A program made the position numbers and the translations under genes. A stretch of 64,000 nucleotides of DNA from Verrucomicrobiia bacterium (GTDB taxonomy: Bacteria; Verrucomicrobiota; Verrucomicrobiia; Limisphaerales; JADLHS01): positions 1 through 64,000 of the forward strand of contig JAHCLO010000015.1 in NCBI GenBank assembly GCA_026125285.1, given 5' to 3'. Under the pieces are notes generated by a model. That model saw nothing but the letters and a program-made list of their open reading frames with translations. It was not told the DNA's origin and ran no database searches. Within the stretch, counting starts at the first letter, position 1; every line of letters starts with the position of its first letter. This document shows, one piece after another, positions 9,972 to 18,307 of this stretch.

Positions 9972-12449
9972 TCAGGGCGCGCGCGCGTAGATGTCAACGC
10001 TCCAGTTGTCCACGTCCACCTGCCGGACCACAGGGTCTCCGGAGTTATGGCTGCTTTGGAGGGCGTAACCGAAGGTGATCGTTGCAGCGTTGGTGGAGAA
10101 ATCAGGATACTCCGTGGCGCACGTCATCGCGCCCGTTACCAGAAGAAAGTCGGTTGCGCGCAGGCGCGGGTAGCGCAGGACCTTCCAAGGGCTGGGAAGT
10201 CGAGGGTCTTGATGATCGTCCCGGGTGGTTCGGAAGTACATCTTGGCCAGGTAAATCCGGCCGTTTTGGCGGAGCGCCGGCGCCAGTTGGCCCCCGTACG
10301 TGTGGACCTCCGTGGAAAAAGTCCGGGCGTCCACCACAAATTCGAGAAACGCAATGCTCCCTTGGTTGGCCGGCAGATACACCGCGTTGGTGTTGAGGTG
10401 AATCGAGAGCAATGCGGACTCGGCGCTCGCGCCCCCCAAAGCATGGGCGATGCGCTGATGGGCGCGGCGCGAGCCGGTGGCTGCGCGGGATTCGAGGATT
10501 CGGGAGGTGCTGGCCCGACCGGAAGGCGGTTCAGCCCGGATATGGAGTTCCCAATCCGAATCCGCAAACTCAGTCTCCATGAATCTATCGGCAAGCCGGA
10601 CGGCCATTGTGTCAATTTCGTCCGGCCGACGATTACCCAGAGCGTTGGCCGAGCTGACGGCAAGCTCGAACTCGGTCAGCACAAAATTGCCGTCCGGTTC
10701 GTGATTGCCCGGCCCGAAGAAGGGCAGTCCGTGCTCGTAGGGCAAGACCTCAAGGCGCACACCCGTGATGCCGGTCAGCGGGGTCGGCGCGGTGATGGTG
10801 TACGTGTCAACGTGGGCGGCTTCACCGCTGGAAATGACGGACCCATCCGCCAAGGTCTGAAGCGCCCTGCCGCTGGCCGTGAAAACGGCGCTCGGATGCA
10901 AGACGGTCCAATCCGCAGTGACATCGCCGCCGACCGCTTGTCCACCGGCAAAGGTTCTCCGATCATCAGAGGTCACCGAGAGGCGAAAACGGCCGAGGGT
11001 GTGCTGCTGACCTCGGTTTTGCGTCAGCTTGAAGGTCAGCAGACTCCCATGGGGATAGCCGAGATCCGTTTCGGTTTGGAAGACGGCGGTTTGCGCGTGG
11101 GTTTCATCGGCGGCGCCGCGGGATTCGCGGATGGCCCAACCGCCGGTGACGGTGTTGCCGTCAATGGCGGCATTGATTGGGAAACCCGGTTGCGAAAACG
11201 TGGCCGTCGCGTTCCACAACTTGACGGGTACTGCCAGGCCTGACGAGGCAATCGCCGCCGCCTGCCGCTGTTGTTCCGCCTGTCGGAGCGAGGTGAGGAT
11301 TGCCAGGGTGCCAAGGGTGGCGGACAGCACCAGCGCCAGTGCTCCCGAAACCGCCCAACCGGGCTTGCGCCGGCACCACCGCCCAAATTGGCCAATGGCA
11401 TTGATCGGTCGCGCCTGGATCGGTTCGTGGCGGAGAAAGCGGCCCAATTCATCCGCTAGGTCCAGGGCGGTCGGATAGCGCCGCGCGGGTGGTTTTTCCA
11501 GGCACTTCAGGCAGATGGTTTCCAAATCCATCGGCACGGCTGGATGCCGTTTGCGCGGTGGGGCCGGCTCCGCGTCTATCACCTGCAACAAAGTTGCTTC
11601 AACTGTGGCGCCGACAAAAGGTGGTTGGCCGGTGAGCATCTCATAGAGCACGGCGCCCAACGCATAAACATCGCTGTGCGGCCCCAGTGTCCCTCGATGC
11701 ACCGCGAGTTGCTCGGGCGGCGCGTAGCTGGGTGTGCCGAGCAACTGGCCGGTCAAGGTCAGGTCTGGATTCGGAGTGCCCGGCTCCGGTTCCGTCAGGC
11801 GCTTGGCCAGGCCAAAATCGGTGATCCGCGGGCGACCCTCGCGATCCATCAGGATGTTCGACGGTTTGATGTCGCGGTGCAGGATGCCGCGGTCATGGGC
11901 ATGGGCGACGGCTTCCGCAACGGTCTTGAGCAGTTCAGCCGCTTGCCGGGGCGGAAGCGGTCGGTTGCGGATCAGTTCGGCGAGGGTCCGGCCTTCGACG
12001 AAGTCCAGGGAAAGCCACGGTTGCCCCTGATGCTCGCCGAAATCATGCAAGGCGACAATGTGCGGGTGCTGCAAAGACGCGACGGCCGCGGCCTCCGAGC
12101 GAAATCGCCCGGCATCCTCCGGGCGCGCGAATTCCGCCGTCCGAAGGAGTTTGAGCGCGACCATGCGGTTCACGCTGCATTGCCGCGCTCGCCAGACGAT
12201 GCCCATGCCGCCCCGGGCAATTTCTTCCAGCAGTTCGTAATCGCCGAATCGGCCGGGCGATGAAATCGCGAAGCTGGAGGTTTTGCGACTGGAACCGGTG
12301 GGAGCGCTATTGCCGGTCCGGGTCTTCGCCAGATTACGACGAGTTACTGACGTGAGAGAGACGCGGGCGACGCAGGCGGGACAAACCACGCCCCACCTGC
12401 CGCCGGGCAAGGGAACGCCACAACGCGGGCAAATGGATTTGCCAGTCAT
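9972..12449 (-). CDS. Membrane-anchored Ser/Thr protein kinase with zinc ribbon
   Basis: A Hanks-type (PknB-like) kinase that phosphorylates protein Ser/Thr using ATP. Numbered from the ATG used here (825 aa): a zinc ribbon with CPRC and CPAC (Cys 7, 10, 23, 26); kinase domain ~70-340 with glycine loop ARGGMGIVW (78-86), Lys100 in VALKLL, catalytic HRDIKPSN (Asp193), DFGLAK (Asp211) and TPSYAPPEQ; one transmembrane helix ~365-386; then a ~430-residue extracytoplasmic part that starts with an F5/8-like stretch and has no motif I can name. The ATG at 12449 is preferred because GAGG lies 8 nt upstream; an ATG 14 codons earlier (12491) is possible but has no Shine-Dalgarno. It lies ~175 bp downstream of an ECF sigma gene on the same strand, a pairing frequent in Planctomycetes and Verrucomicrobia, which suggests phosphorylation-linked sigma control (inference). 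Confidence 0.9.
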   Translation of the reverse strand: MTGKSICPRCGVPLPGGRWGVVCPACVARVSLTSVTRRNLAKTRTGNSAPTGSSRKTSSFAISSPGRFGDYELLEEIARGGMGIVWRARQCSVNRMVALKLLRTAEFARPEDAGRFRSEAAAVASLQHPHIVALHDFGEHQGQPWLSLDFVEGRTLAELIRNRPLPPRQAAELLKTVAEAVAHAHDRGILHRDIKPSNILMDREGRPRITDFGLAKRLTEPEPGTPNPDLTLTGQLLGTPSYAPPEQLAVHRGTLGPHSDVYALGAVLYEMLTGQPPFVGATVEATLLQVIDAEPAPPRKRHPAVPMDLETICLKCLEKPPARRYPTALDLADELGRFLRHEPIQARPINAIGQFGRWCRRKPGWAVSGALALVLSATLGTLAILTSLRQAEQQRQAAAIASSGLAVPVKLWNATATFSQPGFPINAAIDGNTVTGGWAIRESRGAADETHAQTAVFQTETDLGYPHGSLLTFKLTQNRGQQHTLGRFRLSVTSDDRRTFAGGQAVGGDVTADWTVLHPSAVFTASGRALQTLADGSVISSGEAAHVDTYTITAPTPLTGITGVRLEVLPYEHGLPFFGPGNHEPDGNFVLTEFELAVSSANALGNRRPDEIDTMAVRLADRFMETEFADSDWELHIRAEPPSGRASTSRILESRAATGSRRAHQRIAHALGGASAESALLSIHLNTNAVYLPANQGSIAFLEFVVDARTFSTEVHTYGGQLAPALRQNGRIYLAKMYFRTTRDDHQDPRLPSPWKVLRYPRLRATDFLLVTGAMTCATEYPDFSTNAATITFGYALQSSHNSGDPVVRQVDVDNWSVDIYARAP

Positions 12450-12624
12450 CACTTGGTCCTCGCGTCCGTTCGTCGTTTCGCTTCGTTTCATCTATACCGA
12501 AAAATGACTGAGCGGTTGCACTGAAACTGAACTTAGACGGCTCGCTTGGGTCTAGCAGCACTCGCCGCCCTCTGGGCACGCTCTCCCATCGGATGAGAGA
12601 GGGACGCGGGCGAGAGCGTGTTGA

Positions 12625-13389
12625 TTAACGCTGCGAGGTATCTCCGCAGCACACCAACTCGACCAGGTAGCGCATTTCGTCTTGTACGTCCGACTCGTCG
12701 GCGACCGTTTCGCGAACTTCCTCACGCATCAGCCGTCCGTAACGTCGTCGCAGGCGATGGACGGCGAGTTTTACGGCGCGATCTTTCAGTCCCAGTTGTC
12801 CTCCGACGGAAGCGTATTCACCGGGGGCAGCTTCGGCAGAGAGAAACCGGCCGAGCACTTGAAAGTGCTTCGTCCGCCCCGAAGCGGCGAAGTCCGCCTC
12901 CAAGCGCGTCAACGCACGTCCCATAATGGCCAGTGCCCATTCCCGGTCGTAGTGCCGCTCCGGGGTCAACTCCGTGGCCGAGTCGGCTCGGGACTCCAGC
13001 GCCTCGCGATGTTCATCCCAGGACAGAAGCGGAAGCTGGCCGCCGCGCTTGGCTGCACGATTCTTTTCCCAATCGTGAATCAGGAAATGCTCAAAACAGG
13101 TCAGGAGAAACGTGCGAAATTTGCCGCGCGTCCGGTCAGCGGCCTTCAGAAAATCGCGCTCGAGGAAACGCGCAAAGAACGCCTGCGTAAGATCTTCAGC
13201 CGTATGTGGATCTCGCCCTTGGCGGAGGGCGAATGCAAAGAGCGGCGGCCAATAATCCTGGCAAAGGCGCTCCAGCGCGGCCCGGGAGTCCGGCGCACCC
13301 GGATCGCTGGCTCTGGCCACCGTGGACCAACGGGTCGTCGCAAAGCAGCCCGCGGGTAAAGTCGTGGCGCTCGGGGCTCCGGGTGGCAT
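12625..13389 (-). CDS. ECF-type RNA polymerase sigma factor
   Basis: A 254-aa sigma-70 family factor of the extracytoplasmic-function type; it would direct RNA polymerase to a specific promoter set. The N-terminal FATTRWSTVARA segment and the region-2 stretch with AEDLTQAFFARFLERDFL, RGKFRTFLLTCF and FLIHDWEKNRAAKRGG are typical of the long kinase-associated ECF factors of PVC bacteria. Region 4 lies near residues 200-230 (QLGLKDRAVKLAVHRLRRRY, helix-turn-helix). It is somewhat longer than the usual ~180-200 aa ECF factor. No anti-sigma gene is visible; the downstream membrane kinase on the same strand is the probable partner. A MITE-like repeat sits ~150 bp upstream of the start and could influence the promoter. 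Family assignment is firm; regulon unknown. Confidence 0.9.
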   Translation of the reverse strand: MPPGAPSATTLPAGCFATTRWSTVARASDPGAPDSRAALERLCQDYWPPLFAFALRQGRDPHTAEDLTQAFFARFLERDFLKAADRTRGKFRTFLLTCFEHFLIHDWEKNRAAKRGGQLPLLSWDEHREALESRADSATELTPERHYDREWALAIMGRALTRLEADFAASGRTKHFQVLGRFLSAEAAPGEYASVGGQLGLKDRAVKLAVHRLRRRYGRLMREEVRETVADESDVQDEMRYLVELVCCGDTSQR

Positions 13390-13537
13390 GGGCTTAGGAA
13401 ATCAGAAACGCGCTGACTTCGCAAGCTCGACATGGAATTGCAGCGACTTGCACGCAGGGTGATGGTGACGCGTGACCTTCGGCTACCATTCTTTGCACCG
13501 CGCTCTGTCAGGATTTTCTCGCGCCACGAAGTTTTTG

Positions 13538-13646
13538 GGAGCGCGGCTGTCCCCAGCCGCAGCAGACCCAAGCGAAGGCAGCCGAGATGAATTGGGAACG
13601 CCTTTCTGCAGTCCCGACGCGCTGCGGCTGAGGACAGCCGCGCTCC
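13538..13646. repeat. MITE-like repeat family A, copy 2
   Basis: A 109-bp element with 26-bp terminal inverted repeats that match at 25 of 26 positions (left GGAGCGCGGCTGTCCCCAGC, right GCTGCGGCTGAGGACAGCCG). Similarity to copy 1 extends to about 13499-13661. It occupies the 325-bp gap 13390-13714 between the divergent sigma-factor and dehydrogenase genes, where I see no gene. The near-perfect ends make this the fresher copy. It could fold into a long hairpin in RNA or DNA. No target-site duplication is obvious by eye. Confidence 0.8.
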
Positions 13647-13714
13647 TTTAGTCGCGGCTTGACGGCATTGCGGGCTTTCTGGACAACTCCGGCGAAACCG
13701 AATACTGAGGGCGT

Positions 13715-16498
13715 GTGCAGTCCGAGTTGAATCGAACGAGTGCAGTGCGCCTCGCCATGGCTGGTGCCATTGCAGTCCTTCTTGTCGACATCAGTTCACC
13801 TGTACAACAAACCGCGCCCTCAACCCTGCTCCGCGATTTTGATCGCGATGGGGTGGAGGAACGAATTGTGAGCACCGCCTCAGGCATCGAAGTGCAACGC
13901 CGGAATCCTCAGACCGATTCATGGGAGAAAGCCGACTGGACGATTCCTGAAGGTGTCATGCTCGTTGATCGCGAAGGCCGCGACGCCGGATTGCGTTTTG
14001 TGGACCTGAACGGCGACGGCTTCGACGACATCCTGTTCTCGAACGCCGAACGCTACGCCATCCATTTGTGGAACAAGGACGTTCAACCGCATCTCGGCTG
14101 GACGCGCGGCTGGTCGCAGTCCGTCAAGGAAGGCAAGCGCACGGGCGCGAAAGGCGAACCGCCGTCCGTCGTCGGGGCAGATGTAAGAATTGAAGGCAGC
14201 GACTTGATTATCACTCGGCCCTCCAGCGGCGGAAGACCGGCCTCGGTCAAACGCATTTCCGCAAAACAACTGATCGCCTTCGACATGCCGCCCCCGAAGT
14301 CGCCCGAGGAAGCGCTCGCGAGTTTTCAGTTGCGGCCCGGCTTCCGCATTGAGTTGGTTGCGTCTGAACCGATGGTGTTTGATCCGGTTTACCTGGATTG
14401 GGATGCGGCTGGGCGCCTTTGGGTCGTCGAGATTCGGGATTATCCGTTGGGCATGGATGGAAAAGGAAAACCCGGCGGCGTGGTGAAGATGCTGGAGGAC
14501 AGTGACGGGGATGGCCGTTACGACAAAGCCAAACCGTTTCTGGAGGACATTCCATTTCCGACCAGCCTGATGCCGTGGCGCAAAGGCGTGCTCGTGGCCG
14601 CCGCCCCGGATTTGTTTTACGCCGAAGACACCGACGACGATGGGCGCGCGGATGCGCGGAAAGTTTTGTTCACTGGTTTCAACCCCGGCAACCAGCAGCA
14701 TCGGATCAACGGTTTCGAGTGGGGACTGGATGGTTGGATTTACGCCGCGAATGGTGACAGTGGTGGCCGAGTGAAGTCGCTCGCAACCGGCAAGGTGATT
14801 TCCATCAGTGGCCGCGACGTGCGCTTCCGTCCGGACACCGGCGAGATCGAAACCGTGTCCGCGCAGACGCAGTATGGCCGGCGGCGCGACGACTGGGGCA
14901 ACTGGTTTGGCAACAACAATCCCACCTGGCTCTGGCACGTGACGTTGCCCGAGCATTATCTCCGGCGGAATCCCCGGCTTGCGGTAAAAAGTGTGCGGCA
15001 CGTGCTGGCCAATTACGAGAACTCGACCCGCGTGTTTCCTGCCAGCGCGCCGATGGTGCGGCCCAATCAGCCGTGGTCGTTGAATCACGTCACCAGCGCG
15101 TGCAGTGCGTGTCCGTATCGCGATGATTTGTTCGGGCCGGAATTCGCGACGAGCGTTTTCATCAGTGAACCCGTTCACAACGCCATCCATCGCGAGGTGC
15201 TGGTGCGTGATGGCGCTGGATTCAAGAGCCATCGCGCGTCGGGCGAGGAGCAAAGTGAGTTTCTCGCGAGCACGGACAATTGGTTTCGTCCGGTCACAAT
15301 CAAGACCGGACCAGACGGCGCGCTTTACGTCGCCGACATGTATCGTTTTGTGCTCGAACATCCCGAATGGATTTCGCCCGAGATGCAGGCGCGGCTGGAT
15401 TTGCGAGCCGGCGAGGACAAAGGGCGCATTTATCGTGTCGTGCCGGAAGGCAAAGCACGACGAGCCATTCCAAATCTCGCCAAGCTGACCACTGCCCAAC
15501 TCGTCGCGGCAATTGACCGCCCAAATGGCTGGCAGCGCGACACTGTGCAACGGCTCCTTTTCGAGAGAGCGGACAATTCTGTGAGCGAGGCACTCAAAAA
15601 TCTGTTGACCATCACTCACGCACCGCAAGTCCGGCTGCAAGCGCTCGCCACGCTGGGCACGCTCGGGACACTCACGCCCAAGACTCTGATTGCGGCGTTT
15701 GCTGATCCGCATCCCGGTGTGCGTTGCGAAGCGTTGCGGCAGAGCGAATCAGTGGCCGGCGAGAGCGATGCAGTTTTTTCAGCGGTCACGGCACTGGTGT
15801 CCGATGATGACGCGGCGGTGCGCTTGCAGGCGGCGTTCTCGCTGGGCGCGTGGCCGCCAGAGAAAAGCGAACCCGCGTTGCGCGAGCTGGCTTCGCGTGA
15901 CGATGCGGATGAACTTCTGCGCATCGCCATTATGTCTTCGTTGCCACCGGAGAGCGCGTTGTTCGGCCAATTGAACCAGAAGACGCCCATTCCCAAACCA
16001 GCCGCAACAGTTTCGTTGACGCCATCGTCCGCGGATCGCGCGCAGGTGATTGCCGGCTTTGCGGGCGTGGAAAAGTTGTCGGGCGACCCTGCGCGGGGGC
16101 GGCAGCATTTTCAAAATCTGTGCGCCACCTGCCATCGCTTGCGCGGCGAAGGCCACGAGGTCGGCCCGGACCTTGGAATGGTCGCAACGAAACCCGTGGA
16201 CTGGCTGCTCACGGCGATCCTTGATCCGAGCCAGGCCGTCGAAGCCCGCTATCGCGCGTGGACGATTAAGCTCAAATCCGCCGAGGAATTGTCCGGCCTG
16301 ATCTCGGCTGAAACGGCGAACAACATCGTCATCCGCGTGGCCGGCGGCGTGGACCACGCGGTCTTACGCGGCGACATTGCCGCGATGGAGCAATCCAAGC
16401 TGTCGCTGATGCCTGCCGGGTTTGAATCAACTCTGAACCCGCACGACATGGCGGATTTGTTGAGTTGGCTGCGGGCGGCTGGGGACAATTCAAGATGA
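13715..16498 (+). CDS. PVC-type membrane-bound dehydrogenase with HEAT repeats and cytochrome c domain
   Basis: A 927-aa exported redox protein of the large planctomycete/verrucomicrobial family that joins a PQQ/glucose-dehydrogenase-like beta-propeller to a C-terminal cytochrome. A signal segment (LAMAGAIAVLLVDI) is followed by an FG-GAP/EF-hand-like part (DFDRDGVEER, DLNGDGFDDILFSN), the propeller (~200-590, with WVVEIRDYPLGMDGKG and ALYVADMYRFVLEHPEW), HEAT-like repeats (~600-760), and a c-type heme domain with CATCH near residue 802. The substrate is unknown; by analogy it oxidises a sugar or alcohol in the periplasm and passes electrons to the heme. The GTG start is chosen because GAGG lies 4 nt upstream and it leaves a positively charged n-region before the hydrophobic core. 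It converges on an aldo/keto reductase gene with a strong palindrome between. The FG-GAP N-terminus is an uncommon addition. Confidence 0.88.
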   Translation: MQSELNRTSAVRLAMAGAIAVLLVDISSPVQQTAPSTLLRDFDRDGVEERIVSTASGIEVQRRNPQTDSWEKADWTIPEGVMLVDREGRDAGLRFVDLNGDGFDDILFSNAERYAIHLWNKDVQPHLGWTRGWSQSVKEGKRTGAKGEPPSVVGADVRIEGSDLIITRPSSGGRPASVKRISAKQLIAFDMPPPKSPEEALASFQLRPGFRIELVASEPMVFDPVYLDWDAAGRLWVVEIRDYPLGMDGKGKPGGVVKMLEDSDGDGRYDKAKPFLEDIPFPTSLMPWRKGVLVAAAPDLFYAEDTDDDGRADARKVLFTGFNPGNQQHRINGFEWGLDGWIYAANGDSGGRVKSLATGKVISISGRDVRFRPDTGEIETVSAQTQYGRRRDDWGNWFGNNNPTWLWHVTLPEHYLRRNPRLAVKSVRHVLANYENSTRVFPASAPMVRPNQPWSLNHVTSACSACPYRDDLFGPEFATSVFISEPVHNAIHREVLVRDGAGFKSHRASGEEQSEFLASTDNWFRPVTIKTGPDGALYVADMYRFVLEHPEWISPEMQARLDLRAGEDKGRIYRVVPEGKARRAIPNLAKLTTAQLVAAIDRPNGWQRDTVQRLLFERADNSVSEALKNLLTITHAPQVRLQALATLGTLGTLTPKTLIAAFADPHPGVRCEALRQSESVAGESDAVFSAVTALVSDDDAAVRLQAAFSLGAWPPEKSEPALRELASRDDADELLRIAIMSSLPPESALFGQLNQKTPIPKPAATVSLTPSSADRAQVIAGFAGVEKLSGDPARGRQHFQNLCATCHRLRGEGHEVGPDLGMVATKPVDWLLTAILDPSQAVEARYRAWTIKLKSAEELSGLISAETANNIVIRVAGGVDHAVLRGDIAAMEQSKLSLMPAGFESTLNPHDMADLLSWLRAAGDNSR

Positions 16499-16502
16499 TG
16501 CG

Positions 16503-16531
16503 CGTAGGACAGGCGCGCCGCCTGTCCTACG
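16503..16531. terminator. Palindrome between convergent genes; possible bidirectional terminator
   Basis: Perfect 13-bp stem CGTAGGACAGGCG with its complement and a 3-nt loop, 4 bp past the stop of the dehydrogenase gene and 13 bp before the stop of the convergent aldo/keto reductase. There is no T-tract on either side, so it may equally be a dispersed REP-like palindrome; its CGTAG...CTACG ends match those of repeats inside nuoM and purM. Confidence 0.55.
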
Positions 16532-16544
16532 GAATGGACACCGC

Positions 16545-17573
16545 TCAGGCACACTCATGCGGCCGGTGCGGATACGGACTCCAGTGTGGTTGGTTCAACG
16601 CGACTTGTTGTTCTTCGCGCAGGAAGATTGAGCCTTGGTTCGCGGCCATTTCTTTCAGTTTGGCGATGGCCGGTTCGTCCAGCGGTTTGAAGGCTTTGGC
16701 GGCCTCAATGGTGCGGTCCAGCAAATCGAGGAACGACGGCGGGATGCCGGTGACCACGCCGGGTTGCGACAGCGCAAAGCGCATGGCCAGTTCGATGTCC
16801 GCGAGATCTTCCACCGAGCGATACCACCATTGGCGCGTGCGTTTGGTGTCGGCGGGCCACGTGCCCCACGAAAGCGGCTTGATGGCGAGCACCGCCGCGC
16901 CCTGCTCCTGCGCCAGCGCCAGCACGTCCTTGCCGAAATCGCGAGTGTAGTATTCGACGAAGTTGATGGGGAACATCACCGTGTCGAACTTGAACCCTTT
17001 CATCGCTTCGAGCGCGCCCTTGGTCGTGTGCGCGGAAAAGCCGATCCACTTCAACTTGCCCTCCTTCTTTGCTTCGAGGATGGCTTCCATCGCGCCGCCC
17101 GGACCGAGCGCTTCCTTGACTTCGGCGGGCTTGACGAGGTGATGCAACTGATACAGGTCGAAATGGTCGGTTTTGAGTTGCTGCAACGAATTCTCCAGTT
17201 CCTGCCGGGCGCCTTCCTTGTCGCGCTTCTTGGTTTTGCAGGAGAGAAAATACTCGCTGCGGTCGAGGCCCTGGAGGCCGATGCCCATTTTGGTTTCGCA
17301 CTGGCCGTTGCCGTAGGCAGGGGCAACGTCGAAATAATTCACGCCGCGCTGGAAGGCTTCGTGGATGGCGGCCGTGCCTTTCTCCTGATCGTAATGAGTG
17401 AGCGCGAGGCCGGGAAAGCCGACGACCGAAAGCTTTTGACCGGTCCGACCCAGAACGCGCCGCGGCAGGCCGGCGACTTTTTCCATCGGTTGATCCGCGG
17501 CCAGCAGGCTGGGCGCGCTCAGGGCGGCGGCACCGGCGGCGCCCACGGTTTTGAGGAAGGTTCTTCGTTTCAT
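16545..17573 (-). CDS. Aldo/keto reductase with TAT-type signal
   Basis: A 342-aa NADPH-dependent aldo/keto reductase-family enzyme. The N-terminus MKRRTFLKTVGAAGAAALSA is a twin-arginine-type signal (RRTFLK), implying export in folded form; the family is otherwise mostly cytosolic, but exported members are frequent in PVC bacteria. The catalytic tetrad is visible: Asp82 and Tyr87 in NYFDVAPAYGNG, Lys113 in SCKTKKRD, and His144 in LYQLHHL. The barrel continues to ~residue 320 with GVVTGIPPSFLDLLDRTIEA. Likely substrates are aldehydes or sugars; none can be assigned. The gene is transcribed away from nuoB and is probably monocistronic. The short C-terminal tail ends PHECA, with no extra Fe-S motif. 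Confidence 0.88.
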   Translation of the reverse strand: MKRRTFLKTVGAAGAAALSAPSLLAADQPMEKVAGLPRRVLGRTGQKLSVVGFPGLALTHYDQEKGTAAIHEAFQRGVNYFDVAPAYGNGQCETKMGIGLQGLDRSEYFLSCKTKKRDKEGARQELENSLQQLKTDHFDLYQLHHLVKPAEVKEALGPGGAMEAILEAKKEGKLKWIGFSAHTTKGALEAMKGFKFDTVMFPINFVEYYTRDFGKDVLALAQEQGAAVLAIKPLSWGTWPADTKRTRQWWYRSVEDLADIELAMRFALSQPGVVTGIPPSFLDLLDRTIEAAKAFKPLDEPAIAKLKEMAANQGSIFLREEQQVALNQPHWSPYPHRPHECA

Positions 17574-17695
17574 AGGCTGAAGGAGTTGCGGTTTCGTCCA
17601 GGCGCAGTTTGGCTCAAGTGAGACTTCAGTGCAATCTTTGTCCCATGTGCAATTCTCGTTGGGGCAGGCTCGGCTTTTCTTCTTTTACTGGCTAG

Positions 17696-17715
17696 TTTGT
17701 GAAAAAAATCACAAA
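17696..17715. promoter_or_regulatory. CRP/FNR-family-like operator upstream of nuoB
   Basis: Perfect inverted repeat TTTGTGA-N6-TCACAAA. The inner TGTGA-N6-TCACA equals the Escherichia coli CRP consensus and resembles FNR/Dnr-family sites. Its centre is 64 bp upstream of the nuoB ATG and just ahead of a plausible promoter. It lies in the ~196-bp divergent gap between the aldo/keto reductase and nuoB. Regulator identity is inference; no crp/fnr gene is in the window. Confidence 0.55.
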
Positions 17716-17720
17716 ACGGC

Positions 17721-17749
17721 TTGCCTCGTCGGAAGCGCGTGGCTAGGTT
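17721..17749 (+). promoter_or_regulatory. Putative nuo operon promoter
   Basis: TTGCCT, a 17-bp spacer and TAGGTT form a passable sigma-70-type promoter ending 20 bp before the nuoB ATG. With transcription starting near 17756, the CRP/FNR-like palindrome would be centred about 50 bp upstream of the start. Verrucomicrobial promoter consensus is not well defined, so this is tentative. Confidence 0.35.
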
Positions 17750-17769
17750 GCACTTGCTCGAAGGCTGTA

Positions 17770-18297
17770 ATGAAAACCACCACGGATTTTGGCTACGATT
17801 CACGCGTTGAGGGCGACGTGGTTCACACCCGCCTCGACGCCGCGCTGAATTGGTTTCGCAAGAATTCCATCTGGCCGATGCCGATGGGGCTGGCCTGTTG
17901 TGCCATCGAACTCATGGGCACGGGGGCGAGCCGTTATGATATTTCGCGGTTTGGCATGGAGGTCATGCGGTTCTCGCCGCGCCAATCGGACGTGATGATT
18001 GTGGCCGGCACGGTCACCTACAAGATGGCCATGTCCGTGAAGCGCATTTACGACCAGATGGCCGAGCCGAAATGGGTCATCGCCATGGGCGCATGCGCCT
18101 CGACCGGAGGCATGTATCGCAGTTACGCGGTGCTGCAAGGCGTGGACAATATCCTTCCCGTGGATTTCTATGTAGCAGGTTGCCCGCCCCGGCCGGAAGC
18201 GTTGCTCGACGCGCTGATGAAGCTGCAAAACAAGGTTCAACGTGAGCCGCTGCTGGCCACTTTGAAGAAACCCGGCCCGGCACTGGCCCCAGCCTGA
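17770..18297 (+). CDS. nuoB: NADH-quinone oxidoreductase subunit B
   Basis: NuoB/PSST subunit of complex I, which carries iron-sulfur cluster N2 at the junction of the peripheral and membrane arms and hands electrons to quinone. The product from the ATG used is 175 aa, typical for the family; an in-frame extension back to 17629 lacks family similarity. The four N2 cysteines are present: adjacent Cys43-Cys44 in GLACCAIE, Cys109 in MGACAST and Cys138 in VAGCPPRPE. It is the first nuo gene here; no nuoA precedes it, only a ~196-bp regulatory gap with a CRP/FNR-like site. nuoC follows after 10 bp, so the two are co-transcribed. Confidence 0.97.
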   Translation: MKTTTDFGYDSRVEGDVVHTRLDAALNWFRKNSIWPMPMGLACCAIELMGTGASRYDISRFGMEVMRFSPRQSDVMIVAGTVTYKMAMSVKRIYDQMAEPKWVIAMGACASTGGMYRSYAVLQGVDNILPVDFYVAGCPPRPEALLDALMKLQNKVQREPLLATLKKPGPALAPA

Positions 18298-18307
18298 TTT
18301 CCTCGAA

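Noticed and set aside
13919..15712. 597-aa open frame on the minus strand
   Set aside because: Antisense to the dehydrogenase-cytochrome gene; composition is His/Arg-rich without any motif, typical of shadow frames in GC-rich DNA.
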